Positions 43,948-53,186 of a stretch of DNA of 64,000 nucleotides are shown here, piece after piece (position 1 is the first letter of the stretch; each line of letters starts with the position of its first letter). The stretch is from Candidatus Angelobacter sp. Gp1-AA117. Lineage in GTDB: Bacteria > Acidobacteriota > Terriglobia > Terriglobales > Acidobacteriaceae. Both the position numbers and the translations under genes were made by a program. The stretch covers positions 62,001 to 126,000 of the forward strand of contig QHVI01000078.1 in the NCBI GenBank assembly GCA_003223515.1, in the 5' to 3' direction. Under the pieces are notes generated by a model that did not search any database, was not told the DNA's origin, and saw nothing but the letters and a program-made list of their open reading frames with translations.

Positions 43948-44559
43948 ATGAGTCAATTCGATCAATCCAACGATGACCTGAACGAGATCCGCAATCGTGC
44001 CCGGCGGCTTGTTGAGGGGCTTACACCGGAGCAGCTAACCAGCCGACCCGATCCGGCGAAGTGGTCCATTGCTGAGTGTCTTGCGCACCTGAATTTATCA
44101 GCGGAGATTGTGCAGCCCAAAGTCGCGGCTGCCATGGAACGCGGCAGGAAAGACAATCTGCTTGCCAATGGTCCTTTTGGGCTGGGGTTCTTAGGAAAGG
44201 CGCTGGTGTGGTGGGCCGAGCCTCCGCCGAAAATCAGAATTCCTGCGCCCAAATCTATTGCGCCGAAAATTGAAGCCGCCGATCCTGCGAAGATTGTGGA
44301 TGATTTCTTCCGATTGCAGGATGAATGGGCGCGTCTGTTGCGTGATGCTGAAGGACTGGATCAGAAAAAAATCAAAGTGCCCGCCCTGTTTCCCGGTCTC
44401 CCGGCACTGCGGCTCTGTGCTCCTATTCCATGGATGCTGGCCCATGAGCGCCGCCATCTTTGGCAGGCGGAGAATGTGAAGAGAGAACTCAGCAGCCAGC
44501 CGTCCACGGCAAGCCGGAAGGACAGGTCAGCACTCAGCCAGTCAAATCAAAATGGATAA
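43948..44559 (+). CDS. DinB-superfamily protein
   Basis: About 203 residues from ATG 43948. It has the DinB-fold pattern: RARRLVEGLTPEQLTSRPDPAKWSIAECLAHLNLSAE (first metal His in CLAHL) and, near the end, PIPWMLAHERRHLWQAENV (His pair). These resemble the uncharacterised DinB-like proteins common in Acidobacteriota. The last ~20 residues (SSQPSTASRKDRSALSQSNQNG) coincide with CAGCACTCAGC-type repeat sequence at 44528-44538, so the native C-terminus may have been replaced by a repeat. Confidence 0.8.
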   Translation: MSQFDQSNDDLNEIRNRARRLVEGLTPEQLTSRPDPAKWSIAECLAHLNLSAEIVQPKVAAAMERGRKDNLLANGPFGLGFLGKALVWWAEPPPKIRIPAPKSIAPKIEAADPAKIVDDFFRLQDEWARLLRDAEGLDQKKIKVPALFPGLPALRLCAPIPWMLAHERRHLWQAENVKRELSSQPSTASRKDRSALSQSNQNG

Positions 44560-44625
44560 TTTAGTAAATTGGTAATTGGGTGATTGAACTGCAGTTATCA
44601 TCAATTTACCCACTTACCAATTTCC
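44555..44625. repeat. Inverted pair of GGTAAATGGGTAA-family repeats
   Basis: AGTAAATTGGTAATTGGGTG on the left (from about 44563) and, inverted, CAATTTACCCACTTACCAAT on the right (about 44602-44621), close to the stop of the DinB-like gene and ahead of the convergent permease. Confidence 0.75.
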
Positions 44626-44654
44626 CCCGATTCGTGCTATTTGCGGCGGCTTTT

Positions 44655-47084
44655 TCATTCCTGCCTGAGTGCTTCGGTTGGTGCGACCATGGCAGCACGC
44701 CGCGCTGGCACATAGCACGCCAGGATCGCAGTCAAGGTCAAGACCGAGGATGCAGCAATGAGTGTTAGAGGATCATTTACTCCAACACCATACAGCAGAT
44801 TGGAAAAGCTGGAGAGCACACGCGCCAGCAGCAAGGCGCTGCTGATCCCGATGGCAATGCCGGCCAGGTTCAGTTTGAGCCCGCGCGCGATCAGCATGCG
44901 AAAGACGTCCTGCCGCTGTGCGCCCAGGGCCATGCGAATGCCAATCTCCTGGGTTCTCCGCTGGACGAAATAAGCCAGCAACCCATAAATTCCAACCGTT
45001 GCCAGCACCAGCGCCAAACCTGCGAAAGCCATCAGCAGTACCATGGGGAAGCTCTGCGTCGCCATCGATGCAGAAACTGTTTCCTGCATGGTCTTGACAC
45101 CGTAGATCGGTTGTTCATTTCCAGCTCCGTAGACTGTCTTCCTGACTGCATCCAGTAAGCTACGTTCATCCAGCCGGGTGCGCACCAGCACCGTTGTAGA
45201 CGGTTGCATGACCGGCATCCATTCATCATTGATCTGATAAAAGCAGCCATAGACCTGCATCTGAGTCGTGGGTGTCAATTCACCCAGTCCCCAATGCTTT
45301 ACATGACCCACGACGCCAATAATGCGGAACTGGCCGACGCGGGCAACAGAAAAGGTTTTACCCACAGCATTCTGGCCGGGAAAATATTTATCGGCCAACC
45401 TGCTGTCAATGATTGCAACCTGCTCAGATTGCACTGTGTCTGCGGGAGTAAAGCTTCGTCCTTGCAGCAGCGGAATACCCATGGTGCGAAAATAATCCGG
45501 TCCTACGGAAAAGGTAAGTGCCCTCGGCGCTTCGGCAAGCGACTTAGGTTCATCCGGGCCTACCCAGAACGGTACTTCATTATGCATACCGGTGAGCGGA
45601 ACAAGAGTGGTCAGGTCGGCAGACTCCACGCCTGGAATCTTCTGTATGCGTTCAATCAATTGCCGGTCGGCAATGCGCAGGTTTTCTGGGGGTTGAGCAG
45701 GTGAAATTCCCACCTTGAAGGCAACAAGCTGGTGCGTATCAAAACCGGGGTTCACGTTCCCCAGATGACGAATCGTGCGGAGTAGCAGTCCGGCGCCCAC
45801 GAGCAGCACCAGCGTCAGCGCTGTCTGGATAACAACCAGGCTGCCGTGGATGCGGTGATGCGTGCCAATAGCGCCACGGCCACCGGCCTTGAGCGCGGTC
45901 TGCGGATGAACGCCGGAACTTTTAAGAGCGGGTAGCAGGCCGAAGAGAATTCCAACCGCGATCGAGACTGCAAAAGTGAACAGCAACACCGCAGGATTCA
46001 ATCCGGCGTTGATGGTGCGGGGAACGTCTCCGGGTACCGCCGCCAGCAGAGGCCTGACTCCCCATTTCGCAAGCAGGAGTCCCAGTCCGCCACCGGCCAG
46101 TGACAGAAGCACGCTCTCGGTCACCATCTGGCCAATTAACCGGAAGCGCTGCGCTCCCAGCGCTGAGCGGATGGCAAACTCTCTTTCCCGGGCAGCAGAG
46201 CGCGCCAGCAGCAGGCTGGCAACGTTGGCACATGCAATCAGCAGAACCACTCCTACGGAGCCCAGCAGCATCAGCAGCATTCCGCTTACGTCACCGACCA
46301 GCGCCTCTTTCAGGGGAACAATTCCGGCGGACAGGCCCTGATCGAATTTGGGATAGAGTTCGCCCAGCTTCTTTTCGACTGCCGCGGCATCGGCTTCCGC
46401 CTGCGCGATACTGGTTCCGGGCTTCAGTCGCGCAACCGGAACGAAGGCATGGGTGCGGCGGTCAGAGACAGTGAGTGGATTGCCCTGCAGCACGGGCGTG
46501 TAGACATCGATTGTGCCTCCAATGTCGATGGTGGATGGCGCGACTCCAATGACAGTGTAGCTGGCGCCATCCATCGTGATGGTCTTGCCCAGAGCGGCGG
46601 CGCTGCCGGTGAAATGGTTTTTCCATACGTGCTCGCTGATAATCGCAACCGGCGCCCCTCCGGCCCGGTTTTCCTCGGATGAAAAATCACGGCCCATGAC
46701 CAGGTTTACACCGAGCGTCCTGAAAAATCCCGGAGAGATTTGGCATCCGTCGAGATGTTCCGGCACACCGGGATGGGTCACATCATAGGCGTGCGAATTG
46801 AATGCGGCCATCTCCTGAAAGGAGTGCGTATCGCGCTGCCAATCTTGAAAGTCTGGATAGGAAGGAGCGATGTAGCGACCTGCCGGATTTTTCGCCCACA
46901 CAATCACCAGTTGATCCGGCTGGCGATAGGGCAATGGAGCCAGCACCACACTATTCACAACGCTGAAAATTGCGGTGTTTGCTCCAATGCCGAGCGCAAG
47001 CGTAAGCACAGCGATGATCGTGAATCCTGGTGATTTTGCCAGCGTGCGAATGCCGTATTTCAGGTCTCGCCAGAGTCTTTCCAT
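44655..47084 (-). CDS. FtsX/MacB-type ABC transporter permease (large, two periplasmic domains)
   Basis: An 809-residue permease with the duplicated layout MacB periplasmic core + FtsX, twice. The start 'LWRDLKYGIRTLAKSPGFTIIAVLTLALGIGANTAIFSVVNSV' is the signature of the Acidobacteriota-enriched permease family, followed by a periplasmic domain to about residue 265, three helices (~270-400), a further helix and periplasmic part, and three C-terminal helices. No ATPase gene is adjacent, which is common for this family; the ATP-binding partner must be elsewhere. Substrate unknown (lipoprotein, antibiotic or peptide export in relatives). Confidence 0.9.
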   Translation of the reverse strand: MERLWRDLKYGIRTLAKSPGFTIIAVLTLALGIGANTAIFSVVNSVVLAPLPYRQPDQLVIVWAKNPAGRYIAPSYPDFQDWQRDTHSFQEMAAFNSHAYDVTHPGVPEHLDGCQISPGFFRTLGVNLVMGRDFSSEENRAGGAPVAIISEHVWKNHFTGSAAALGKTITMDGASYTVIGVAPSTIDIGGTIDVYTPVLQGNPLTVSDRRTHAFVPVARLKPGTSIAQAEADAAAVEKKLGELYPKFDQGLSAGIVPLKEALVGDVSGMLLMLLGSVGVVLLIACANVASLLLARSAAREREFAIRSALGAQRFRLIGQMVTESVLLSLAGGGLGLLLAKWGVRPLLAAVPGDVPRTINAGLNPAVLLFTFAVSIAVGILFGLLPALKSSGVHPQTALKAGGRGAIGTHHRIHGSLVVIQTALTLVLLVGAGLLLRTIRHLGNVNPGFDTHQLVAFKVGISPAQPPENLRIADRQLIERIQKIPGVESADLTTLVPLTGMHNEVPFWVGPDEPKSLAEAPRALTFSVGPDYFRTMGIPLLQGRSFTPADTVQSEQVAIIDSRLADKYFPGQNAVGKTFSVARVGQFRIIGVVGHVKHWGLGELTPTTQMQVYGCFYQINDEWMPVMQPSTTVLVRTRLDERSLLDAVRKTVYGAGNEQPIYGVKTMQETVSASMATQSFPMVLLMAFAGLALVLATVGIYGLLAYFVQRRTQEIGIRMALGAQRQDVFRMLIARGLKLNLAGIAIGISSALLLARVLSSFSNLLYGVGVNDPLTLIAASSVLTLTAILACYVPARRAAMVAPTEALRQE

Positions 47085-47154
47085 GATGCATTCATCTTAG
47101 AAGCATTCATGCTCTGCTGGTCTGGCAATGGCATGTAAATTTTTGTAAAAGCAA

Positions 47155-47275
47155 CCACTCAGCCCTGAACTGATTGGGTAAACGAATAATTGGTAAACGG
47201 GTAAGTGTGTTTTGGAACCAGGAGCATTATTTCGCCTGCTTCCTTTGCGTCCTTAGCGCCCTTTGCGGTAAATAA
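47155..47275. repeat. Mosaic of three repeat families
   Basis: CACTCAGCCCTGAACTGATT (about 47157), GGGTAAACGAATAATTGG with GTAAACGGGTAAG (47177-47204), then TTCCTTTGCGTCCTTAGCGC and CCTTTGCGGTAAAT (about 47240-47272). The same three families occur in the same order at 26293-26448, including CTGATTGGGTAAA. Confidence 0.75.
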
Positions 47276-47335
47276 AAACGAAGATGTCTACCGGCTGATT
47301 GCTGAGTGCTCGGTGTAGGGAGTAAACTTTCCCGC

Positions 47336-48130
47336 ATGAAACGTACCCTGGCGTTAGCAATCGTTTTGCTGTTTTGCCTGATTCACGCGTTTGGCCAGGA
47401 TTGGGCCAAGCAAGCTTTGGAGAAATCTCCCCGTCATGCAGAATGGGTCCAGATCAACCACGATAACCGCACCGTGTCAGCGTTTATCGTTTATCCAGAA
47501 TCGAAAAACAAGGCCCCGGCAGTGGTAGTGATCCATGAGATTTTCGGGCTCTCCGACTGGGTGCGCAGCGTTGCCGATCAGCTTGCCGCTCAGGGCTACA
47601 TCGCCATTGCTCCTGATCTTCTTTCCGGGATGGGGCCGAATGGTGGAGGCAGCAGCGCATTCACCTCCCGCGATGACACCACCAAGGCCATTTCCGGCTT
47701 GGATGCCGACCAGGTCACCGCCGACCTGAATGCCGTTGCCGATTATGTGAAAAAGCTGCCGGCATCGAACGGCAAGCTCGCGGTAGGGGGCTTCTGCTGG
47801 GGTGGAACCCAGACCTTCCGCTTCGCCACTAACCGCAAAGATTTGCGCGCGGCTTTTGTCTTCTACGGGGCACCGCCCAAGGATGTAACCACCATCACGG
47901 CCCCGGTGTATGGCTTCTATGGCGGCAACGATGCCCGTATCGATGCCACGATTCCTGCAACCCAGGATGCCATGAAGCAAGCCGGGAAGAAATATGATCC
48001 GGTCACCTACGAGGGCGCGGGCCATGGTTTCATGCGTGCGGGTGAAGATCCCAATGACACGAATGACGCCAACAAAAAGGCACGCACGGAAGCCTGGAGC
48101 CGCTGGTTGTCCCTGCTGAAGAGCATCTAA
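47336..48130 (+). CDS. Secreted dienelactone hydrolase-family protein
   Basis: About 264 residues from ATG 47336, with a signal peptide (MKRTLALAIVLLFCLIHAFG). The alpha/beta-hydrolase core has HEIFGLSDWVRSVADQLAAQGY, the nucleophile Cys in GGFCWGG, an Asp in GGNDARI and His in GAGHGFM, the Cys-His-Asp triad of dienelactone hydrolases. Periplasmic members probably act as esterases or lactonases on unknown substrates. It stands alone, flanked by mosaic repeats on the 5' side. Confidence 0.88.
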   Translation: MKRTLALAIVLLFCLIHAFGQDWAKQALEKSPRHAEWVQINHDNRTVSAFIVYPESKNKAPAVVVIHEIFGLSDWVRSVADQLAAQGYIAIAPDLLSGMGPNGGGSSAFTSRDDTTKAISGLDADQVTADLNAVADYVKKLPASNGKLAVGGFCWGGTQTFRFATNRKDLRAAFVFYGAPPKDVTTITAPVYGFYGGNDARIDATIPATQDAMKQAGKKYDPVTYEGAGHGFMRAGEDPNDTNDANKKARTEAWSRWLSLLKSI

Positions 48131-48279
48131 TACGAATTGCAAATGGCATGGAGGCGCATGTGCCTGTGCGCCGTTTTGACGGTAATCACGGGATTTGTTC
48201 ACTGTCGGTGCTATGAACGTCTGCCTGATACGGTGGGTCATTTTGGCAAAATGACCCACCCGTGCAATACAATTCAGTT

Positions 48280-48594
48280 ATGGCAAAAGCGTCCAGCAAA
48301 GCAGAGCTTTTTGAAGTTGGCTGTCCCTGCTGTGGGGCGGTGCTGAAGGTAGACCCCGCTACCCGTGCAGTGATCTCCCACGTGGCTGCCGTCAAACCCA
48401 AAACTTTTGCCGATTTTGATGCGGCCGCCAAAGCCATGCGCGAGCAGGAAGGACGCAAGGAATCCCTGTTTCGCCAGGCTGTAGATGCCGAAAAGAACAA
48501 GGCTGACCTGCTGGAGAAGAAGTTCCAGGAGGCCGTCAAGAAGGCAAAAGAAACTCCAGACGAGCCACGAATCCGCGACTTTGACCTCGACTAA
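48280..48594 (+). CDS. Small zinc-ribbon/coiled-coil protein
   Basis: A 104-residue protein from ATG 48280. N-terminal CPCCGAVLKVDPATRAV looks like a half zinc ribbon, followed by a long charged helix (about 40-95) predicted as coiled coil (FRQAVDAEKNKADLLEKKFQ). Function unknown; similar short proteins are conserved in Acidobacteriota as far as I recall. Its stop overlaps the likely start of the glycerophosphodiesterase gene by 14 bases, so the pair is probably co-translated. Confidence 0.7.
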   Translation: MAKASSKAELFEVGCPCCGAVLKVDPATRAVISHVAAVKPKTFADFDAAAKAMREQEGRKESLFRQAVDAEKNKADLLEKKFQEAVKKAKETPDEPRIRDFDLD

Positions 48595-49273
48595 CCGCAT
48601 TCTGCTGCTCGGCCATCGTGGTGCCCGGCGTTATGCCCCTGAAAACACCCTCACCGCTTTTGATCTCGCTTTGGAGCATGGCGTGGATGGATTTGAGTTT
48701 GACGTCCGCTGCACCCGCAACCTGCAGGCCGTCATCTGCCACGATGCCAGGCTGAACCGTCTTTCCGTCCGGCGGCATACATTCAAGCAATTGCAGGCCA
48801 GTTTCGGCGGTGCAGACGACTCCCTGCCGTGCCTTGACGATGTGCTGGAGCGGTTCGCGCGCACCGCATTTCTGAATATTGAAGTCAAAGTGCGCGGAAT
48901 GGAGAAGGCGATCGTCCGTGCAGTAAAGCGGATGGCCCCACAGCAAGGTTACTTTATCTCTTCCTTCCTCCCCGGAGTGGTGCGCGAACTCCATGCATTG
49001 GATGATTCGCTGGTATTAGGCACGCTGGCGCAGACGCGCTGGCAATTGCGCCGCTGGAACAGGATGCCGGGCAAATACGTAGTGCCGCACTATCATCTGC
49101 TATCGCGCCGCCTGATCGAAGAAATTCATGATGCCGGAAAGCTGGCGGTCACCTGGACGGTGAACGAACCCAAACGCATGCTGCGCGTGGCAGACATGGG
49201 AGTGGATGGAATCATTTCAGATGACACAAGACTTCTGGTTAAGACTTTTTATCGAGCGGGCGTAAATGGGTGA
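48581..49273 (+). CDS. Glycerophosphodiester phosphodiesterase
   Basis: A 230-residue GDPD-family TIM barrel from TTG 48581, the most downstream start that keeps the first motif (the frame is open to 48485 inside the preceding gene). Motifs: LLGHRGARRYAPENT (catalytic His and metal ligands), GFEFDVRCT and CHDARLNR (second His). The end has the family's VTWTVNEPKRMLRVADMGVDGIISDD. It would split glycerophosphodiesters to glycerol 3-phosphate and an alcohol. A glycerol-3-phosphate dehydrogenase gene (glpD) lies 1.9 kb further on the other strand. No signal peptide, so cytosolic. Confidence 0.88.
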   Translation: MTSTNRILLLGHRGARRYAPENTLTAFDLALEHGVDGFEFDVRCTRNLQAVICHDARLNRLSVRRHTFKQLQASFGGADDSLPCLDDVLERFARTAFLNIEVKVRGMEKAIVRAVKRMAPQQGYFISSFLPGVVRELHALDDSLVLGTLAQTRWQLRRWNRMPGKYVVPHYHLLSRRLIEEIHDAGKLAVTWTVNEPKRMLRVADMGVDGIISDDTRLLVKTFYRAGVNG

Positions 49274-49596
49274 TTTGCTAAATGGGTAAATTGAACTCCT
49301 GGTTGTTGGCTCCCATACAATTCGTGCCAAGGCCAAGACTTATCGGAATCCATATTTCGTCCAGTAATACCGAAAACCGTATTACGGCATCTATTATTTA
49401 GAAGTTCTCCTCCCAGGATAAGAATTCCCCCATATGCGTTTTTGAATTATCTTCCACAATTTGAAACTAATTACTCTTGCCATCTCAGGGCACACGACGG
49501 CATGTAAAAAAAGACAGAAATTCGCAGTAATTTGTGTATATCCCGTGGCAATATATTGGGGGCCTTTGTACGCCACTAAAAGGAGTTCGAAACCGA
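49274..49596. other. 323-bp spacer without a gene
   Basis: Begins with GGTAAATGGGTAA-family units (49262-49292). Further on it holds an interrupted palindrome TAATAC...GTATTA (49365-49384) containing CCGTATTACGG, a possible operator. AGGAG about 11 bases before the ATG at 49597 is the ribosome site of the next gene. Nothing else is recognisable. Confidence 0.5.
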
Positions 49597-50940
49597 ATGA
49601 AGAAGATGTTTGCCCTCCCCCTCGGAATGCTTCTCCTATGCATGATGATGATCGGAAATGCGTTCGCAGACAAACCTAAAAACCAGCAAATACTACCGCC
49701 CGCCGATGCTACCCAGGCTGATTCCACGGCTACTGCAGATTTTCAGGAAATGCCTGTACTTGATCTCAGGAGCCCAATTGATTTCATGAATGATGAGACC
49801 GCCGGCGCCTCCAGCATTGCAGTAGATCCGCCGGGAGCAGTGCTCAATGTGGTCTCCGTTCCGAATTTCTCAGGCTCATTCGTATTCAACGGGACAACTT
49901 TTCCTTTCACCATCATGGGAAACGATCCATCGCAGGGACACAAAACCAACATTCCCGCGAAAATCGTTTCTGTTGACGTTCAGTTGCTGAATGCCGACGG
50001 AACCGTTTTTGCCAATGTTCCGGTAGCGCCCTTTGAAAACCTCACGCTGAATTCTCCCAACTTCCGGCGCGCCCACTACACGGTCGGAAACGTCCAATTT
50101 GGCGACGCAGTGCAGCGCGCCGAGTTCTTCAACCATATGAAAGACAACTGGCATACGAATCTCAGCCCGGTGAAAATCGTGGAGCACGTGACAGTGCCAG
50201 TGCCGTTTACGGTTACGGTGAGAATCAGGGGAGTGAATACACCGGTCAGGACCTGGTTTACGCGTACTTCCACAGACGGAAATACCGTAGTCTTCATGCT
50301 GCAGCAGTTCTTCAATGCGCAGTTCAGCAACATCAGTGTGAATGCGATCAATGCGGGCGACTGGACCACTGATGCAATGAACGTCCAGTTGTGGCCGAAT
50401 ACCTTCCTGTTTACTCCCAGCGCCACTCCGCTGGTGACCAGAGGTCCTTGTTGTGTGCTGGGTTTTCACACTTTGTTCCGTGATCCCACGGTGACGCCAC
50501 AGCCGCGCTGGATCGTGGCTTATGCAAGCTGGATCTCTCCCGGAACTTTTACCAACACCGAGGTGATAGACGTTACCCCAATCAGTCACGAGATTCTGGA
50601 ATCGTTCAACGATCCATTCCTGAACAACGCCACTCCACGCTGGCAGTTCCCCGTAGGCACCAGTTGTCAGAGAAACCTGGAGACCGGCGACCCTGTCGAG
50701 GTGCTGCCGCATCCTTCTTTCCCGGTTACGTTGAAAATCAGGCAGCCGGGCGATGATGGAGGAGACGCTGATGATGACGGAGGTGACGACGGCGATGGGG
50801 GCCAGCGGTTCACCTTCCATCCGCAAACGGAAGCGCTGATTCAATGGTTTACCCAGACCAGCCCCTCCGACGCGTTTCGTGGCGCCTTCAGTTATCCTGA
50901 TATCACGGCTTTGCCCACTCCGGCAAAGCCCTGCCCATAG
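49597..50940 (+). CDS. Secreted protein of unknown function with Asp-rich segment
   Basis: About 447 residues from ATG 49597, with a clear signal peptide (MKKMFALPLGMLLLCMMMIGNAFA). The middle part is beta-rich. Around residues 325-345 there is PISHEILESFNDPF, which resembles a metal-binding 'SHE..E' motif of some secreted metallopeptidase-like proteins, although the third ligand cannot be assigned. A low-complexity Asp/Gly stretch (DDGGDADDDGGDDGDGG) near residues 397-413 may bind calcium. No close relative is recognised. A strong hairpin follows. Confidence 0.75.
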   Translation: MKKMFALPLGMLLLCMMMIGNAFADKPKNQQILPPADATQADSTATADFQEMPVLDLRSPIDFMNDETAGASSIAVDPPGAVLNVVSVPNFSGSFVFNGTTFPFTIMGNDPSQGHKTNIPAKIVSVDVQLLNADGTVFANVPVAPFENLTLNSPNFRRAHYTVGNVQFGDAVQRAEFFNHMKDNWHTNLSPVKIVEHVTVPVPFTVTVRIRGVNTPVRTWFTRTSTDGNTVVFMLQQFFNAQFSNISVNAINAGDWTTDAMNVQLWPNTFLFTPSATPLVTRGPCCVLGFHTLFRDPTVTPQPRWIVAYASWISPGTFTNTEVIDVTPISHEILESFNDPFLNNATPRWQFPVGTSCQRNLETGDPVEVLPHPSFPVTLKIRQPGDDGGDADDDGGDDGDGGQRFTFHPQTEALIQWFTQTSPSDAFRGAFSYPDITALPTPAKPCP

Positions 50941-50953
50941 CAGTCTTTCTTTC

Positions 50954-50986
50954 AGCACGACGCCGGTACTTATCCGGCGTCGTGCT
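50954..50986. terminator. 13-bp perfect hairpin after the secreted protein gene
   Basis: AGCACGACGCCGG and CCGGCGTCGTGCT form a perfect stem with a 7-base loop. The following bases are CTAAAAAAT, so the classical T tract is absent on the plus strand. It lies between convergent genes. Confidence 0.6.
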
Positions 50987-51148
50987 CTAAAAAATATGCC
51001 GCCTGCTTCGCGGGCTCGGTCATTCTCTTTGTATGTATCCACAGCTTGCACTGTGAGCTAGAGGAATTTCGCCAGCTTCGCTGGCTTTGCCTTTATAGCG
51101 ATGTCTCTTCTGTAAACCTTTCTTGTGCAGTTTTCTTTGCGGTGGAAT

Positions 51149-52795
51149 TCAGCCGTTGACTACGGCAGGCGGGTGGGGAACGCGATAATCCCCTGGATGC
51201 AGGAATTTCTCGCGTTCGGCTTCGAAGCGTTCGAATTCAGTGTTGATGAGTGATTCATTCCAGCCCAGCGCGCAGCCGATTCTTGAAGCTGCCTGATAAC
51301 TGCAAGGTTCTGACCAGCATGCGCCCAGAGCGACAGGCACGCGGCGCAGAAGGATATCGGCAAGAGTCACTGCGAATTCATGCCTTACCGCTTCCGCAGC
51401 TTCAGCAACGATGTGGCAGGTGTGCTCGCAAAGCGGCAGCCGCAGTTTCGGATTGAATGAAGCAGTTTGCGCAATGGCCAGCGCGTGGCGTCCATGCCAG
51501 CCGGCTACTGCCTGGGCGCATGATTCAGGAATGCCGGCCTTGCAGGCCACCAGCCGCGCCCAATGCCTGAAACTCGACTCAACGCCATTGGCGGGAGCAG
51601 GCGCAGCAAAGATGTTCGCGGGCTCTTTTACGTGGATGCCCAGTTCGCGCGCCACTTCACGGGCAAGCGTCATAGCGGTGGTCAGCTTCCCGCCAATGAT
51701 CGAAAGCATGCCGCTCACACCGTCTTCACGATGGTTGTGAATGATGTGCCTGCGGGTGATAGAAGCCATCTTCTTACCGGGGCTGTAGGGCAGTGGACGA
51801 ACCCCGGCGAAGCTGTAACGGATATCGGCACGGGAAAGCCCGGCGTGCGGAAAAAGGCTGGAGAAGCTCTTAAAAAGATATTCAACTTCGTCTGCCGACG
51901 GCTGAGTATTGTCAGGATTGCCGGAATCAGCCACTTCGGTTGTGCCCGCCAGTACCTGTCCATTCCAGGGGATTACGAAGAAAGGCCGTCCATCCACCGC
52001 CTCTGTGTAGACGCCCGTACCGGAAATACCATGAAACTGCGGCAGGACAATGTGCGCGCCGCGGACTCCGCCGATCATCTGCGCCGACTTCAACCCGGAA
52101 GCCTTGGCCACCAGATCAACCCATGGCCCGGAGGCGTTTACAACCTGGTGCGCTATGATCTCAAATTCCTTTCCGGTCAGCATATCGCGCAGCCGGGCGC
52201 CGGTCACCCGCCCGTTGCGCACCAGCACCTGCAAAAGCCGGGTATAGTTGCGCGCGGTCGCGCCTGCGGTTACGGCTTCGGTGAGCCACTCGGCGATGAG
52301 GCGCTCGGGAAATTCGCATTGCGCATCTTCGTAAGAAAAAACCGACCACGAGCGCCCGGCATCGAGTTGCCGCTCCAGTTCATAGTTGGGAGTGACCTGG
52401 CGCTGTCCTCCGGCCCAACTATGGTAGAGCCATAAACCGGTTCGAATAGCCAGCGAACTGCGCATGAGTGGGCGGTGCTCGTTGGAGAGCGCCAGCAGAA
52501 ACTGCATTGGACGGACCAGGTGCGGCGACTGGCACAGAAGGCGCTCGCGTTCGCGCAGCGATTCGCGCACCAGGCCGATCTCCAGGTGTTCCAGGTAGCG
52601 CAGGCCGCCATGGATCATGCGCGTGGAGCGGCTGGTGGTGCCGGAAGCAAAGTCGTGCTGGTCGATCACCAGTGTCTGTTTGCCCCTGCAGGCACACTCA
52701 CGGGCAATGGCAACGCCATTCACACCGCCGCCAATCACCAGCACGTCGAAGTGCCGGCCTGCCAATGGAGCGCGTTCTGCAGTGCACACTGCCAC
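51149..52795 (-). CDS. glpD: Glycerol-3-phosphate dehydrogenase (FAD-dependent, aerobic)
   Basis: A 548-residue flavoprotein that oxidises glycerol 3-phosphate to dihydroxyacetone phosphate and passes electrons to quinone at the membrane. FAD site: DVLVIGGGVNGVAIARECACRGK (about 18-40). Family blocks are ASGTTSRSTRMIHGGLRYLEHLEIGLVRESL, VVNASGPWVD, RGAHIVLP, PFFVIPWNGQVLAGTTE, YSFAGVRPL and IIGGKLTTAMTLAREV. The C-terminal helical domain is present. The start is ATG 52795; the upstream spacer shows no clear operator. Confidence 0.93.
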   Translation of the reverse strand: MAVCTAERAPLAGRHFDVLVIGGGVNGVAIARECACRGKQTLVIDQHDFASGTTSRSTRMIHGGLRYLEHLEIGLVRESLRERERLLCQSPHLVRPMQFLLALSNEHRPLMRSSLAIRTGLWLYHSWAGGQRQVTPNYELERQLDAGRSWSVFSYEDAQCEFPERLIAEWLTEAVTAGATARNYTRLLQVLVRNGRVTGARLRDMLTGKEFEIIAHQVVNASGPWVDLVAKASGLKSAQMIGGVRGAHIVLPQFHGISGTGVYTEAVDGRPFFVIPWNGQVLAGTTEVADSGNPDNTQPSADEVEYLFKSFSSLFPHAGLSRADIRYSFAGVRPLPYSPGKKMASITRRHIIHNHREDGVSGMLSIIGGKLTTAMTLAREVARELGIHVKEPANIFAAPAPANGVESSFRHWARLVACKAGIPESCAQAVAGWHGRHALAIAQTASFNPKLRLPLCEHTCHIVAEAAEAVRHEFAVTLADILLRRVPVALGACWSEPCSYQAASRIGCALGWNESLINTEFERFEAEREKFLHPGDYRVPHPPAVVNG

Positions 52796-53186
52796 ACCTC
52801 CTTAGATGCATCCTGAATAGATGCCGTCTATATTTTGTTATTGACCGCAAAGCACGCAGCGCGGCAGGCCGCAACCAAAACGAGAATCTTTATGGAGCGC
52901 AGCCGCCCTCGGCCAATGTTACTTACTTTAAGGGACACCATGCTGTATCCCAATGAGAGATGTCATTCCGAACGCCCGTTAAGCTCACGCGCGTTTTCTT
53001 CAGCGCGTGAGTAGGGCGGAGGAATCTGCCCCGCTGCTGCCCGCCCATGCGAAAATTCTTTTAAATTCATGCTCAAATGTGCAAAGTAAGTGCCATTAGC
53101 CGCCCTCGGCTGCGGCGGATAAATCTTTCGTGAGTCGAGAAGAATTTGACGAATAGTAAGGCAAAGAGCGCAAAGGTAGCAAGCGA
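52796..53186. other. 391-bp spacer without a gene
   Basis: Contains a 9-bp hairpin (CTCACGCGC 52984-52992 / GCGCGTGAG 53003-53011, 10-base loop) and, near the right end, GGCAAAGAGCGCAAAGG (about 53160), a degenerate reverse copy of the CCTTTGCG family. Open frames here lack ribosome sites. No promoter was assigned. Confidence 0.45.

Noticed and set aside
49876-51051. 391-residue minus-strand frame opposite the secreted Asp-rich protein
   Set aside because: The plus-strand frame has a signal peptide and a ribosome site; the antisense frame spans a terminator hairpin and lacks any motif.
52984-53011. 9-bp hairpin as a terminator or riboswitch upstream of glpD
   Set aside because: No T tract, no conserved riboswitch core and a position unsuitable for terminating any recognised gene; noted only as part of the spacer.
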